A stretch of DNA of 52,689 bases from Methylococcales bacterium (GTDB lineage Bacteria > Pseudomonadota > Gammaproteobacteria > Methylococcales > Methylomonadaceae): NCBI GenBank assembly GCA_023145835.1, contig JAGLDH010000077.1:1-52689 (forward strand), in the 5' to 3' direction. The position numbers and the translations under genes are program-made. Each line of letters begins with the position of its first letter. Positions within the stretch are counted from its first letter, which is position 1. Below the pieces are notes generated by a model. The model saw nothing but the letters and a program-made list of their open reading frames with translations, was not told where the DNA came from and ran no database searches. Below, piece after piece: positions 24,724 through 35,425 of this stretch.

Positions 24724-24761
24724 AATCCCGTAGCATAGGAGTAGGCGTTCGCTACGGGATT
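24724..24761. terminator. Bidirectional terminator between greB and glmS
   Basis: AATCCCGTAGC (24724-24734) and GCTACGGGATT (24751-24761) form a perfect 11-bp GC-rich stem with a 16-base loop, between two convergent stop codons. Confidence 0.7.
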
Positions 24762-24771
24762 ATGACTTCAA

Positions 24772-26634
24772 CTATTCTACTGTGACTGATTTAGCCAAAT
24801 TACGAGGTTGATCGACATCAGTTCCTTTAATAAGCGCAACATGATAACTGAGTAGCTGTAAAGCAATATTAAAAGTGATTGGGGCAGAGATTCTACCTAC
24901 ATTTGTAGTGGCTTTAATGACTTGAAAGTCTGACACAGGGCTAAGATCAGATTGCTCGTCTTCAAATACAATCATTTGACCACCACGAGCTTTTACCTCT
25001 TGTATATTTGACTTCAGTTTTTCAAGTAAATCGTCCATGGGTGCAATAGCAATCACGGGCATGTTTTCATCAATTAAAGCTAATGGCCCATGTTTTAATT
25101 CACCTGCTGGATAGGCTTCAGCATGAATATAGCTGATTTCTTTTAGCTTAAGTGCACCTTCCATTGCAATAGGGTACATAGTCCCTCTACCTAGGAAAAG
25201 AGCATGGTTTTTGTCGGCAAAACCTTCAGCAATGACTTCAATGGTTTTTTCATGTTGCAAAGCATTATTGATTAATGTAGGTAATTTTTTTAGTTCGCGA
25301 ATAATTTCGTTTTCTTCATCTTCAGATATGCGCTGCTGAACTTTACCTAAACTGGCTGCTAAAAGTGCTAAAACGACGAGTTGTGTGGTAAATGCTTTTG
25401 TCGATGCAACACCAATTTCTGGTCCAGCATGGGTAAGGCAAGTCAGGTCAGATTCTCTGGTTAAACTAGATTCGGCAACATTACAAATTGTTAATGTAGG
25501 AATGTTTAAATTATCGTTAGAATCTCTATAGGTCGCTATTTGTTGTAATGCTGCTAGTGTGTCAGCTGTTTCGCCCGATTGACTAATAGTGACAAATAAG
25601 GTGTTATCTTGAATAACTGGATTGCGGTAGCGGTATTCACTAGCGACTTCTATTTGACAAGGTAGTCTAATGATATCTTCAAGCCAGTATTTTGCGACTA
25701 GTCCTGAATGGTAGCTTGTACCGCAAGCTATAATTTGGACTTGTTGAATCGTTTTAAAAATATCTTCAGCGTGATGACCAAAGCTTGAGACTAAAACATT
25801 TTCTTGAGATATTCTTCCCTCTAATGTATCAATAACAGATTGAGCTTGCTCAAAAATTTCTTTGTGCATATAGTGTTTATGGTCACCTAAATCTACAGAC
25901 TGTGTTGTTAGGCTTGATTGCTTGACGGGTCGCTCAACAAGGTCTCCTTTCTCATTAAAAATCTCAACAGTGTGGCGAGTAATTCGTGCGACATCCCCTT
26001 CTTCTAAAAAGATAAAATTTTGTGTTACGGGTAGCAATGCAGAGACGTCAGAAGCAATAAAGTGTTCACCAATACCTATACCAACAACGAGAGGGCTCCC
26101 TTTTCTTGCGACGATGAGTGTTTCTGGATGGCCCGCTGCAGTCACCCCTAGAGCATAAGCACCTTTTAGCTGACTGATCGTTTGCGTCACTGCTTTTAGT
26201 AAGTCATCAGTTGTTTCTAACTGCTGATGAATAGCGTGAACAATGACTTCAGTATCTGTTTCTGAATCGAAGTTATAACCCGCTTTTATTTGTTCTGTTT
26301 TTAATTCTTGGTGATTTTCGATAATACCATTATGAACGACAGCTGTTTTATTTTTACAGATATGTGGATGAGCATTATTTTCAGATGGAACACCATGGGT
26401 AGCCCAGCGTGTGTGAGCAATGCCGATTTTGCCATAAAAAGGTTCGCCTAGTTCATCTATTTTTGCTTCAAGGTTTTTAATTTTACCAATTGATCGAACG
26501 CGTTGCAGTTCGCCACTACTATTTAAAACTGCAGTACCAGAAGAGTCATATCCTCTGTACTCTAGTCTTCTTAGACCTTCAATTAAGATAGGGACAACAT
26601 TTCTTTCAGCGACTCCGCCTACAATTCCACACAC
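24772..26634 (-). CDS. glmS: Glutamine-fructose-6-phosphate aminotransferase (isomerizing)
   Basis: Makes glucosamine-6-phosphate for peptidoglycan and LPS. The 620 residues carry an N-terminal class II amidotransferase domain with Cys2 as nucleophile (CGIVGG), RLEYRGYDSSG and HTRWATHG, then two SIS domains (TISQSGETADTLAALQQ; ACGTSYHS; SYIHAEAYPAGELKHGPLAL), ending DQPRNLAKSVTVE. The start is GTG with GGAG upstream. glmU is not adjacent. The 760-bp region upstream shows no glmS-ribozyme-like structure. Confidence 0.96.
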   Translation of the reverse strand: MCGIVGGVAERNVVPILIEGLRRLEYRGYDSSGTAVLNSSGELQRVRSIGKIKNLEAKIDELGEPFYGKIGIAHTRWATHGVPSENNAHPHICKNKTAVVHNGIIENHQELKTEQIKAGYNFDSETDTEVIVHAIHQQLETTDDLLKAVTQTISQLKGAYALGVTAAGHPETLIVARKGSPLVVGIGIGEHFIASDVSALLPVTQNFIFLEEGDVARITRHTVEIFNEKGDLVERPVKQSSLTTQSVDLGDHKHYMHKEIFEQAQSVIDTLEGRISQENVLVSSFGHHAEDIFKTIQQVQIIACGTSYHSGLVAKYWLEDIIRLPCQIEVASEYRYRNPVIQDNTLFVTISQSGETADTLAALQQIATYRDSNDNLNIPTLTICNVAESSLTRESDLTCLTHAGPEIGVASTKAFTTQLVVLALLAASLGKVQQRISEDEENEIIRELKKLPTLINNALQHEKTIEVIAEGFADKNHALFLGRGTMYPIAMEGALKLKEISYIHAEAYPAGELKHGPLALIDENMPVIAIAPMDDLLEKLKSNIQEVKARGGQMIVFEDEQSDLSPVSDFQVIKATTNVGRISAPITFNIALQLLSYHVALIKGTDVDQPRNLAKSVTVE

Positions 26635-27397
26635 AATTTATCTCCACTAACGAATAGGAACGTGATTTTTTTAATGACACGCTTTATTTGATATTGCTAG
26701 AGTTCTTTGAGTTTAAAAGATCTCTAAATTTATTTGTTTATATTTAGGTATATTTTTATCTAAAAGGTAGAATTCCTTGAGTCTTCACAGACTTGAAGGC
26801 AATTAAATAGAATTAAGATTAATAATTTTCAGTAACTATAGTATATGGGCGTTTCAAAAAAATTCAAATTTCAATTTAGGTTATTTAATGAGGTCAAATA
26901 ACTCTAGCTCATTAGGGTTGGGTTGATAGATTTAATATTCATAAAACTATATATTACATAATAAATCATGAACAATAGGTTAATAAAATCAGAGGGTTAT
27001 ATTTTTTATATAAAGGAGTAAGAACAACTTTTAATATACAATATATTTAGTATAAATAGTTGATTCTATTAGTATTTTTTAGCTCATGTTTTTTTGTAGT
27101 TACAGTAGTCGTATTAGGCAGAAAATAGGGGGTAGAAAATTTATTGGTGAATATTTTTCTCAAGCGTTGATAAACAAGATACTAGTCGCATACAGACCGA
27201 ATTGGATAAAATATATACAATTTTCAAACTAGCTCACAAAATATTGTTTACTAATAAAGGGTCAGATATGGAGGTAATATTATGACAATAATACCATTAC
27301 ATTACATATGGTTTTAAAGACAAAGTAGAACTCAAAATTCATTATGCTATAATCAGAATTTCCTTATATAGCTATTGTTTAGACTGGAGCTCAAAAA
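26635..27397. other. Long AT-rich gap between glmS and a secreted protein gene
   Basis: About 760 bp without a supportable gene. It is very AT-rich with short frames only (for example an 11-codon frame at 27282 behind GGAGG). The glmS leader occupies the left end and an extended -10 promoter the right end. A small RNA here cannot be excluded but no clear stem plus U-run was seen. Confidence 0.5.
27345..27353 (+). promoter_or_regulatory. Extended -10 promoter of the 131-residue secreted protein
   Basis: TGCTATAAT matches the extended -10 consensus TGnTATAAT. No good -35 is visible, which extended -10 promoters do not need. Transcription would start near 27360, 38 bp before the ATG. Confidence 0.55.
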
Positions 27398-27793
27398 ATG
27401 AAAAAAATAATAAACCTTTTGCTGTTGGCTACTGTTTTTATAGTCTCTTCTGCAAATGCAAAAGATAATGTGATTTTATTAGAAGATAACTCAAGCATTC
27501 TTGGTAAGTGGAAAGTACTTTCGGAAGCCGCTGCCATTCATAAAACTAAAACTCCCTTGAATATTCATTGGAACTTTAAAGATAATGGGCTCTTACATAC
27601 AGAGGCAAAAGATACTCGTAATAGAACAGGGAATTTGTCTATTGATGTTAAATATTCTATTGAAAATGGGAAGATTAAAAAACAAAGTAACCCTGGAAGA
27701 GAAAAATATGAAACATGCAGCGTTGTTGAGCAAGCTGAAAAAACAATGACTTTACATTGCAAGTATTTGTATTTCTTTTTAGAAAGAGAATAA
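27398..27793 (+). CDS. Small secreted lipocalin-like protein, unknown function
   Basis: 131 residues with a signal peptide (KKIINLLLLATVFIVSSANA, cleavage before KDN). The mature part opens with ILGKWKVLSEA, the G-x-W motif typical of lipocalin-like beta-barrels, and then alternates in short strands; two Cys (TCSVVE and LHCKYLYF) could pair. This is a fold impression, not a family match. Good GGAG ribosome-binding site and own promoter; convergent with lptG. Confidence 0.6.
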   Translation: MKKIINLLLLATVFIVSSANAKDNVILLEDNSSILGKWKVLSEAAAIHKTKTPLNIHWNFKDNGLLHTEAKDTRNRTGNLSIDVKYSIENGKIKKQSNPGREKYETCSVVEQAEKTMTLHCKYLYFFLERE

Positions 27794-27823
27794 TCGTTTT
27801 ATAAAAGATGTAATGATACTTTG

Positions 27824-27851
27824 TGCCCATTATGTATAAACAGAGTGGGCA
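27824..27851. terminator. Weak two-way stem-loop between secreted protein gene and lptG
   Basis: TGCCCA (27824-27829) pairs with TGGGCA (27846-27851) across 16 bases, between convergent genes. Short stem; a modest terminator at best. Confidence 0.35.
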
Positions 27852-27874
27852 TAACCTTCATTTCTATTTTAATG

Positions 27875-28942
27875 CTATCGTACTCTACTTACCGCATAAA
27901 CCGCGAAACAAAAAACAATAGCACTGGGTAATATTGCCATTACCATTGGGTTGTATCCATAAACTAGCCCTACATGCCCTGCAATTTTATCAAAAATGTT
28001 AAATGTCATTCCGAAGACAATACCAATCATCACCCGTCCCCCAGTTCCAATTCCCCGTTTGATGCCTATGACAAAAGGGATAGAAACCATAAGCATGACA
28101 AAGGTAATAAAGGGGTTTATGAGTCGGCTCCAAAAGGCTAATTCAAATGATTCTGTTTTTTGATTGTTGTCTTTAAGGAAGCTGATATACATATATAAAT
28201 CGTACAAAGACATGTTTTCTGGTTTAATTACGACGACGTTAAGTAAGTCTGGATTTATCGATGTTTCCCAGTTCATTTGGTCTTTTTTATTAATACGTAT
28301 TGGCTGAGATAACACTTTCATTTGATTGATATTGTCCATACTCCATAATCCATTACCTAAAAAAGTCGCCTGTTCAATATAATTCATTGAAACTAAGTTA
28401 CCTTTTTCATTCACTTCATAGGCATAAATTTCTGATAAAACACCTTTTTCGTGCATTTTTCTTACATTAATAAACTTGTTTTTTTCTCTTAACCATAATC
28501 CGTACTTAGAGCTCATTACAATTTCGTTATTTTTAGATTTGGTTTTTATTAATTGAGCCGCACGCTCAGCTTCAGGTGCAATAAACTCGCCCACCAACAC
28601 AGCAGTAAAAACTAAGATTATACCTGCGACCATCACTGATCTAATGATCCAGAAAATAGAGAGACCTGCTGCTCGCATAGCAACAATTTCTCGGTTATTA
28701 GCCATTGCACCAACCACAAATAGGCTGCCTAATAAGGCTGAGGAGGGAATTAATTCATAAAATACTCTGGGTGAAGTTAAGGCTAGGTATTGAAGAATTT
28801 CTTTTAAACCATAGGATCCTTTACCTAAATCTTTTAATTCATCACTAAAAGTAAATAAATTAAACAGAGTTAATAACAGCATAAGTGCAATAGATGAGCC
28901 TTTTAATACTTCCTTAACAATATAAAAAGCTAAAACATTCAT
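27875..28942 (-). CDS. lptG: LPS export ABC transporter permease LptG
   Basis: Inner-membrane permease that, with LptF and LptB2, extracts lipopolysaccharide and passes it to LptC. The 355 residues show three N-terminal helices, a periplasmic jellyroll region (~135-260), and three C-terminal helices. MNVLAFYIVKEVLKGS at the start and MRAAGLSIFWIIRSV (coupling-helix zone) are typical; GGRVMIGIVFGMTFNIFDK is in the C-terminal helices. The ATG has AGGGAG upstream and overlaps the lptF stop by 4 bp (ATGA), so the two are coupled. Length matches E. coli LptG. Confidence 0.94.
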   Translation of the reverse strand: MNVLAFYIVKEVLKGSSIALMLLLTLFNLFTFSDELKDLGKGSYGLKEILQYLALTSPRVFYELIPSSALLGSLFVVGAMANNREIVAMRAAGLSIFWIIRSVMVAGIILVFTAVLVGEFIAPEAERAAQLIKTKSKNNEIVMSSKYGLWLREKNKFINVRKMHEKGVLSEIYAYEVNEKGNLVSMNYIEQATFLGNGLWSMDNINQMKVLSQPIRINKKDQMNWETSINPDLLNVVVIKPENMSLYDLYMYISFLKDNNQKTESFELAFWSRLINPFITFVMLMVSIPFVIGIKRGIGTGGRVMIGIVFGMTFNIFDKIAGHVGLVYGYNPMVMAILPSAIVFCFAVYAVSRVR

Positions 28943-30084
28943 ACTGATCTCCCTGAGTTAAATTTTAACATTATCCATTTTATTCCGTACAAGCGAACCA
29001 ATAAGAAGCATCCTAATAAGAATAATAATAAATAGATTCCATAGTAGCCTAATGACGCAGGTATGGTCTCATTTGCAACCCAGCTGTGACTGATCCTTTT
29101 TAAATTTCCATAGATAAAATAAATGCCAAAGGCAACCAGTAAGCTACCATAAACGCCTCCTCTGGGTGATAGTTTTGCTAATGGTACCGCTAAAAAGCTT
29201 AAAAAAATGACACCAAGGGGAATAGAAAATCTGTTTTGTATTTCTGCTATATCTAATAAATCGGTAGAATCCCATAACTGTTGACTAGGTATTCCATATC
29301 GTTGTTGGAGAAGAAAAGATGTCTTTTGTTCTAGTCTTACCGCATACTGTTTGAATTTTTCAACAATAATATCTAATTGACCAGGTATTGCTTGGATCCG
29401 TTCTCCATCCCTTAGTACTAGATATAGTCCTCCTGGTAAATATTCTAATTTGCCGTATTTTGCATTGATAACACCTAATGTATTTCCCTTTCTATTTTGT
29501 ACAAATACATTATGCATACGTTTATTTGAATCAATGCTTTCTGTGTAAAAAACAAGATCACCTTGACTATATTCACTAAACCGACCTGCAGAAATTCCTC
29601 TAAGATCTGCTTTTTTTGCATCTTCGTGTATTTTTACTTTTATTTCAGCTTCAGCCCATGGAGCAGCAGAAAGTGATAACCACCCTGCTGCTATGCTAAG
29701 CGGAAAAACTAATAAAAAAACAGCTCGATAAATAACCGTTGCTCCTCCACTGGCAGAAGCTACGGCAGACATTTCTTGGTCTCTATACATTCTCCCTAGT
29801 ACCATTAATACAGCCATAAAAATAGATGCAGGTAAAAATGTACTAATGGCAACAATAGTATTTAAGCCCAAAATACTTAATACAGTTTCATTGGAAATAC
29901 TGCCTTCAATAGCTTTAGCCAGTACTTTAATGAACTTACGACTGACGATAATAACAACAATGACTGACAAAACAGCTAATACTGTTTTTAATAAATCTTG
30001 CATAATCATCTTATCTAATACTGAAATAAATCGATAAGATTTAACGTTCTCTTTTTTTTGTATCTTAATGCTCAAACAACTCAC
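28939..30084 (-). CDS. lptF: LPS export ABC transporter permease LptF
   Basis: Partner permease of LptG. Same layout: membrane helices at ~35-55, 75-95 and 115-135, periplasmic beta-jellyroll, then three helices near the C-terminus (FSIPLGVIFLSFLAVPLAKL and following). SRKFIKVLAKAIEGSISNE and YRDQEMSAVASASGG are family-typical. The start is uncertain: GTG at 30084, or TTG at 30075, which stands 8 bases after AAGG. The N-terminal ~20 residues are longer and more basic than in most LptF. The gene is divergent from pepA, the common gammaproteobacterial arrangement. Confidence 0.92.
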   Translation of the reverse strand: MSCLSIKIQKKENVKSYRFISVLDKMIMQDLLKTVLAVLSVIVVIIVSRKFIKVLAKAIEGSISNETVLSILGLNTIVAISTFLPASIFMAVLMVLGRMYRDQEMSAVASASGGATVIYRAVFLLVFPLSIAAGWLSLSAAPWAEAEIKVKIHEDAKKADLRGISAGRFSEYSQGDLVFYTESIDSNKRMHNVFVQNRKGNTLGVINAKYGKLEYLPGGLYLVLRDGERIQAIPGQLDIIVEKFKQYAVRLEQKTSFLLQQRYGIPSQQLWDSTDLLDIAEIQNRFSIPLGVIFLSFLAVPLAKLSPRGGVYGSLLVAFGIYFIYGNLKRISHSWVANETIPASLGYYGIYLLLFLLGCFLLVRLYGIKWIMLKFNSGRSV

Positions 30085-30186
30085 CTTAAAAACTCATGTA
30101 TAATTCATACAAGCTACACTTCTCGTGGTTGTGACCACATGAAAGTAATAAATTCACTCCTTTAAATTTTTCTCGCAGATAAACTT

Positions 30187-31674
30187 ATGGACTATTCTAT
30201 AGAAACCTTGGCTTTTGACAAACTAGAAACTGATTGTGTTATCGTTGGTATCTATGAAAATAAACAATTAAGCCCTTCAGCTGAATCCGTTGATAAAATA
30301 AGCCAAGGCGTTATTACTCAACTGATAGAACGAGGTGATATCAAGGGTAAAAATGCAGAAATATTATGGATTAATTATATTCCTAATAGCCCAATAAAGC
30401 GTATTTTAATCGTTGGCCTTGGAGAAAAAGGTAAGCTAACAGCTAAACTTTATCGTAAGGCGTTAAGTTCTACGATAACAGCCCTTAAATCAACATCGAT
30501 AAAAACGGTTAATTGTACATTAATTGATAGTGATGTTAATGATAAAGAAACCTCATGGAAAACACGTCAAATAGTAGAGAGATTTAATGATGCTATCTAT
30601 CAATACCAAGAAACAAAAAGTGAAAAAGAACCAAAACTAACACTGAAAAAAATTCAGATTAATGCGCTGGCAGTAGAAAAAGAACGGGCAGCGATAGGGT
30701 TAAAGTATGGCGTGGCTATAGCTCGTGGTATTGAGTTAACAAAATTTGTAGCAGATCTTCCTGGTAATGTTTGTACTCCCACTTTTCTTGCTGAACAGGC
30801 AAAAGAAATTGGAAATAACTTTAGTAAAATAGATGTAGACGTATTGGAAGAAAATGATATTGAAGCATTAGGAATGGGATCATTTCTTTCTGTTTCGAGA
30901 GGTAGTCGTCAACCAGCAAAGCTCATTGTTCTAAATTATCAAGGTGGAACGAAAGAGAGTAAACCCGTGGTGATTGTTGGTAAAGGATTAACATTTGATG
31001 CCGGTGGTATTTCGTTAAAGCCAGGCGCTGGTATGGATGAAATGAAATATGATATGTGTGGGGGGGCTAGCGTCTTAGGCACGCTAAAAGCAGCTGCAGA
31101 AATGAATTTAAATATCAATATAGTCGGCATTATTCCTTCATCAGAAAACATGCCTGATGGGGATGCTAATAAACCAGGTGATGTGGTCACAAGCATGGCT
31201 GGTTTAACAATAGAAATTTTAAATACGGATGCAGAAGGTCGCTTAATTCTTTGTGATGCATTAACTTATGCTGAAAAATTCAACCCTGAAGTCGTTATCG
31301 ATTTAGCAACCTTAACGGGAGCATGCTTAGTTGCCTTAGGAAGAGTGCCAAGTGGAATTTTAGGAAATGATGATGATTTATGTAATGATTTAATCAGTGC
31401 CGGCGAAACAGCATGTGATAGTTTATGGCGATTACCCTTATGGGATGAATACCAAGAACAATTAAAATCTAATTTTGCTGATTTAGCCAATATAGGTGGT
31501 CGTGATGCTGGAACGATTACAGCCGCTTGTTTTTTGTCTCGTTTTACAGAAGATTACCGGTGGGCTCATTTAGATATTGCCGGAACAGCTTGGCGAACAG
31601 GTGCAAACAAAGGCGCGACAGGTCGACCTGTTCCATTATTAAGTCAGTATTTGATTGATAAAGCCGGTGCCTGA
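30187..31674 (+). CDS. pepA: Leucyl aminopeptidase
   Basis: Hexameric M17 metallo-aminopeptidase; in E. coli it also binds DNA in plasmid recombination and represses carAB. The 495 residues hold an N-terminal macro-like domain and a C-terminal catalytic domain with GKGLTFDAGGISLKPGAGMD, MCGGASVLG and NTDAEGRLILCDALTYAE, which carry the two-metal ligands and the catalytic Lys and Arg. It diverges from lptF and overlaps holC by 8 bp, the conserved pepA-holC-valS order. Confidence 0.96.
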   Translation: MDYSIETLAFDKLETDCVIVGIYENKQLSPSAESVDKISQGVITQLIERGDIKGKNAEILWINYIPNSPIKRILIVGLGEKGKLTAKLYRKALSSTITALKSTSIKTVNCTLIDSDVNDKETSWKTRQIVERFNDAIYQYQETKSEKEPKLTLKKIQINALAVEKERAAIGLKYGVAIARGIELTKFVADLPGNVCTPTFLAEQAKEIGNNFSKIDVDVLEENDIEALGMGSFLSVSRGSRQPAKLIVLNYQGGTKESKPVVIVGKGLTFDAGGISLKPGAGMDEMKYDMCGGASVLGTLKAAAEMNLNINIVGIIPSSENMPDGDANKPGDVVTSMAGLTIEILNTDAEGRLILCDALTYAEKFNPEVVIDLATLTGACLVALGRVPSGILGNDDDLCNDLISAGETACDSLWRLPLWDEYQEQLKSNFADLANIGGRDAGTITAACFLSRFTEDYRWAHLDIAGTAWRTGANKGATGRPVPLLSQYLIDKAGA

Positions 31675-32107
31675 AGCAAGTTTTTATATTTTACCATCAC
31701 GATCACTATCTGAGCGGTATTTATTTGCTTGCAAACTGATAGAAAAAGCCTATCGTAGCGGACAATTTTGCTACGTTTACACTGATTCTGACCGGCAAAG
31801 CGAACAGCTTGATAATCAGTTATGGACGTTTAGGGAAAACAGTTTTATACCTCATCAAATTTATGAGGACAATATACCAGAATATGAACAGACCATTTTA
31901 ATTGGAACTAAAGCTGCGCCTGAAAAATGGCGAAAATTGATTTTTAACCTTTCGTCAAAATATCCTGATGATTTAACACAAACGGAACGCGTGTTAGAAA
32001 TTCTTGATAATGATGAAAAATTAAAATTAGCAGGTAGACATCGTTACCGCCAATATAAACAAGATGGGTTTGAAATGACATCTCATAATATGAGCATTCA
32101 ACCCTAA
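31667..32107 (+). CDS. holC: DNA polymerase III subunit chi
   Basis: Clamp-loader accessory subunit that links HolD and single-strand binding protein. The start is set at the GTG giving PEASFYILPSRS, which fits the usual chi N-terminus; a TTG four codons earlier is possible. Typical stretches are ACKLIEKAYRSGQFCYVYTD and LWTFRENSFIPH. The product is about 146 residues and overlaps pepA. holD is not in the window. Confidence 0.88.
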   Translation: MPEASFYILPSRSLSERYLFACKLIEKAYRSGQFCYVYTDSDRQSEQLDNQLWTFRENSFIPHQIYEDNIPEYEQTILIGTKAAPEKWRKLIFNLSSKYPDDLTQTERVLEILDNDEKLKLAGRHRYRQYKQDGFEMTSHNMSIQP

Positions 32108-32142
32108 ATTACTGAATAAATTAAACACAAACCAAAACTACC

Positions 32143-34953
32143 ATGGAAAAAACATACTCCCCTCATTCAATTGAGCAACGTTGGTATCAAACTTGGGAAG
32201 AAAAAGGCTACTTTGAAGCTAAGTCAGAGGGAGAGTCGTATTGTATTATGATTCCACCGCCTAATGTGACAGGTAGTTTGCATATGGGACATGCATTTCA
32301 AGACACAATCATGGATGCGTTAACAAGATACCACCGAATGAAAGGATGTAGCACCTTATGGCAACCAGGAACAGATCATGCTGGTATTGCCACACAAATG
32401 GTGGTCGAGCGAATTATTAATGCAGATGATAAAACTCGTCACGATTACGGTCGAGACAAATTTATCGAAAAAATCTGGGAATGGAAGGAAGAATCTGGCG
32501 GTACTATTACTCGTCAATTGCGTCGTATGGGGTCTTCTTTAGATTGGGAAAAAGAACGCTTCACCATGGATGATGGCATGTCAGATGCTGTACAGGAAGT
32601 ATTTATTAAGTTACATGAAGAAGGGCTGATTTATCGAGGCAAACGATTAGTCAATTGGGACACTGTTTTACATACAGCTGTTTCTGATTTAGAGGTATTG
32701 TCAGAAGAAGAAAATGGATTTATGTGGCACATGCGTTACCCATTATCTAATGGCACAGGGCATTTAGTTGTTGCCACGACACGACCTGAAACGTTATTAG
32801 GTGATGCTGCTGTAGCTATTCACCCAGATGATGATCGCTACAAACATTTATTAGGTGAATTTTTAGAATTACCACTAACAGGGCGAAAAATCCCTATTAT
32901 TGCTGATGAACATGTCGACCCAGAGTTTGGTACTGGTTGTGTTAAGGTGACTCCAGCGCATGATTTTAATGATTATGAGGTGTGGACTCGCCATAGAAAA
33001 CTATCTGCTATTCAAGATATGCCGTATGGTGGTTTAATTAATATTTTTACGGCTGATGCGGCGATACGAGGAAATGAAGAAGATGAAAACAGCTTAATTC
33101 CAGAAAAATATATTGGTTTAGATCGTTTTTTGGCGCGTAAGCAAATGGTTGCTGATTTAGATGAGCAAGGTCTATTAGAAAAGATTGTTGACCATAAATT
33201 AATGGTACCGAGAGGAGATCGATCAAATAGTGTGATTGAGCCCTTCTTAACAGACCAGTGGTATGTAAAAGTTGAACCATTAGCAAAACCGGCAATAGAA
33301 GCAGTAGAAAGTGGGGATATTAAATTTGTCCCGGATAATTGGAAAAATACCTATTTTGAGTGGATGCGGAATATTCAAGACTGGTGTATTTCACGACAAA
33401 TTTGGTGGGGACATCGCATACCTGCTTGGTATGATGAAGAAAGTAATATCTATGTTGGTCGCTCTGAACAGGAAATTCGTGAAAAACATAATTTAGGGTC
33501 GGATATTTCCCTTAAACAAGATGAAGATGTGTTGGACACTTGGTTTTCTTCTGCACTTTGGCCCTTTTCTACTTTAGGTTGGCCAGAAAAAACTCCTGAA
33601 TTAGCACAACATTATCCAACCAGCGTTTTAGTGACTGGTTTTGACATCATTTTCTTTTGGGTTGCAAGAATGATAATGATGGGACTAAAATTTCAAGGTG
33701 AAGTGCCATTTAAAGAAGTATATATGCATGGTCTGGTGCGTGATACTGAAGGACAAAAAATGTCCAAAACAAAAGGTAATGTACTTGACCCGATTGATTT
33801 AATTGATGGCATAGAGCTGGAAGCTTTAGTAGAAAAACGACTGGCGGGCATGATGCAACCGCATTTGCAGAAAAAAATTGAAAAAGCCACGCGTAAACAT
33901 TTTCCTGATGGTATTCCTTCATTTGGCACCGATGCATTACGATTCACTTTTGCTTCTTTAGCATCAACGGGGCGTGATATTCGTTTTGATTTGGCGCGTA
34001 CAGAAGGTTATCGTAATTTTTGTAACAAACTATGGAATGCCGCTCGCTATGTGTTGATGAACACAGAAGACCAAAATAATGGGTTAACTGATGCACCTTG
34101 TGAATTTTCGCATGCAGATTTATGGATTACCTCTCGCTTAAACCAAGTGATCGCGACGACAAGTGAAGCGATTGAAAGTTATCGTTTTGATTTGGCTGCA
34201 CAAGCTATTTATGAGTTTACTTGGAACGAGTACTGTGACTGGTATTTAGAACTAGCAAAGATATCTCTACAATCAGATAACGAAGCATTGCAACGAGGTA
34301 CGCGTAAGACATTAGTCGCTGTTCTAGAAAATATTTTACGATTGAGTCATCCAATCATGCCCTTTATTACAGAAGAAATTTGGCAGCGTGTTGCCCCTTT
34401 AGCAGGGATTAATGCAGAGACTATTATGTTACAGGCATACCCTGAGTCAGATGAAAAACAGATTAATAAAGAAGCCATTAAAACGACACAATGGATTATG
34501 GACTTTATTTTGGGCATACGAAGAATTCGTGGCGAAATGAATATTGCTCCAGGCAAACCATTACCTGTTTTTATACAAAATGCATCAACTGATGATTTAA
34601 GTTTTTTAAGGTCGAGTGAAGATTACCTATTAAAATTAGGTCGAATAGAATCAATCACTTTACTTGCAGAAAGCGGTGTAGCGCCAGAATCAGCAATGTC
34701 CTTGGTAGGCGATATGAAGATTTTGATTCCACTTGCGGGTCTGATTGATAAAGATGCAGAAATAGCTCGGTTAGAGAAAGAAATTCAGAGAATAATTAAA
34801 GACTTGCCTAGAATCGAAGGAAAGTTAAATAACCCTAAATTTATCGATAAAGCGCCTGAAGATATTATTGCTAAAGAAAAAGAAAAACTGGCAGTTTTAC
34901 ATTCTTCAAAGCAAAATCTTGAAGAGCAATTGAGTAAAATTCAAAAACTCTAA
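32143..34953 (+). CDS. valS: Valyl-tRNA synthetase
   Basis: Class I aminoacyl-tRNA synthetase with editing. The 936 residues show the HIGH-type motif in [15 protein letters not shown], the CP1 editing domain ([20 protein letters not shown] and [18 protein letters not shown]), the KMSKTKGN loop ([20 protein letters not shown]), the anticodon-binding helices, and a C-terminal coiled coil ([19 protein letters not shown]). The insertion before GTDALRF ([19 protein letters not shown]) is common in gammaproteobacterial ValRS. Third gene of pepA-holC-valS. Confidence 0.97.
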   Translation: MEKTYSPHSIEQRWYQTWEEKGYFEAKSEGESYCIMIPPPNVTGSLHMGHAFQDTIMDALTRYHRMKGCSTLWQPGTDHAGIATQMVVERIINADDKTRHDYGRDKFIEKIWEWKEESGGTITRQLRRMGSSLDWEKERFTMDDGMSDAVQEVFIKLHEEGLIYRGKRLVNWDTVLHTAVSDLEVLSEEENGFMWHMRYPLSNGTGHLVVATTRPETLLGDAAVAIHPDDDRYKHLLGEFLELPLTGRKIPIIADEHVDPEFGTGCVKVTPAHDFNDYEVWTRHRKLSAIQDMPYGGLINIFTADAAIRGNEEDENSLIPEKYIGLDRFLARKQMVADLDEQGLLEKIVDHKLMVPRGDRSNSVIEPFLTDQWYVKVEPLAKPAIEAVESGDIKFVPDNWKNTYFEWMRNIQDWCISRQIWWGHRIPAWYDEESNIYVGRSEQEIREKHNLGSDISLKQDEDVLDTWFSSALWPFSTLGWPEKTPELAQHYPTSVLVTGFDIIFFWVARMIMMGLKFQGEVPFKEVYMHGLVRDTEGQKMSKTKGNVLDPIDLIDGIELEALVEKRLAGMMQPHLQKKIEKATRKHFPDGIPSFGTDALRFTFASLASTGRDIRFDLARTEGYRNFCNKLWNAARYVLMNTEDQNNGLTDAPCEFSHADLWITSRLNQVIATTSEAIESYRFDLAAQAIYEFTWNEYCDWYLELAKISLQSDNEALQRGTRKTLVAVLENILRLSHPIMPFITEEIWQRVAPLAGINAETIMLQAYPESDEKQINKEAIKTTQWIMDFILGIRRIRGEMNIAPGKPLPVFIQNASTDDLSFLRSSEDYLLKLGRIESITLLAESGVAPESAMSLVGDMKILIPLAGLIDKDAEIARLEKEIQRIIKDLPRIEGKLNNPKFIDKAPEDIIAKEKEKLAVLHSSKQNLEEQLSKIQKL

Positions 34954-35425
34954 TTGGAAGAGCTTGAAGTATGAATGGAAGGGTGTAGAAGTAATTTCAG
35001 TCAGGAGTTTAGGCTACTATTTATGAGTTTTAGGGGCAGCATATTTCATGAAGGTTTTTTCAAGTAACACAGGGATGTGTATAGATACAACAATATATGA
35101 ATAATTGAGTTAAATTGTAAGCGTTATAACTTATTAAACTAATGCGGAAGGTAATAGTGTTTTTAAGTATAAGTAAAATTGTCTGCTTAGATACTTACCA
35201 ACATGCCAGAGAATAGTCATTTTCTTTTAGTTGTTTTTCAAAATATTTATAACTCCTTCTTTTCTATTATTATTAATTTTGCATTTTTATTTCCCCCACC
35301 TTTCCCTTCTTTTTCTTATTATTGCAATGATTTAAGAAAAAATTAGTTATCAATACCATCATGTAGACAAGTCACTGTTTTCATCTATATTTGTATTATT
35401 GCAGAAAGAATTAATACAATTATTT
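34954..35425. other. Gap between valS and pilB with a pyrimidine-rich tract
   Basis: About 470 bp without a gene. TAAGTAT/ATACTTA (35164-35170 with 35191-35197) make a 7-bp stem. From about 35218 to 35325 the plus strand is strikingly T- and C-rich (for example TTTCCCCCACCTTTCCCTTC at the right end). No -24/-12 sigma54 promoter was seen. Confidence 0.5.

Noticed and set aside
24072-27397. glmS-type ribozyme or other riboswitch near glmS
   Set aside because: The leader of glmS (26635 onward, minus strand) is AT-rich with no ribozyme core that I can see, and that ribozyme class belongs mainly to Gram-positive bacteria.
30120-30145. GTGGT-TGTG-ACCAC in the lptF/pepA gap as a CRP site
   Set aside because: It is a 5-bp hairpin; the halves and spacing do not match TGTGA-N6-TCACA.
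32108-32142. A T-box or other leader regulation before valS
   Set aside because: Only 35 bp separate holC and valS, too short for such a structure.
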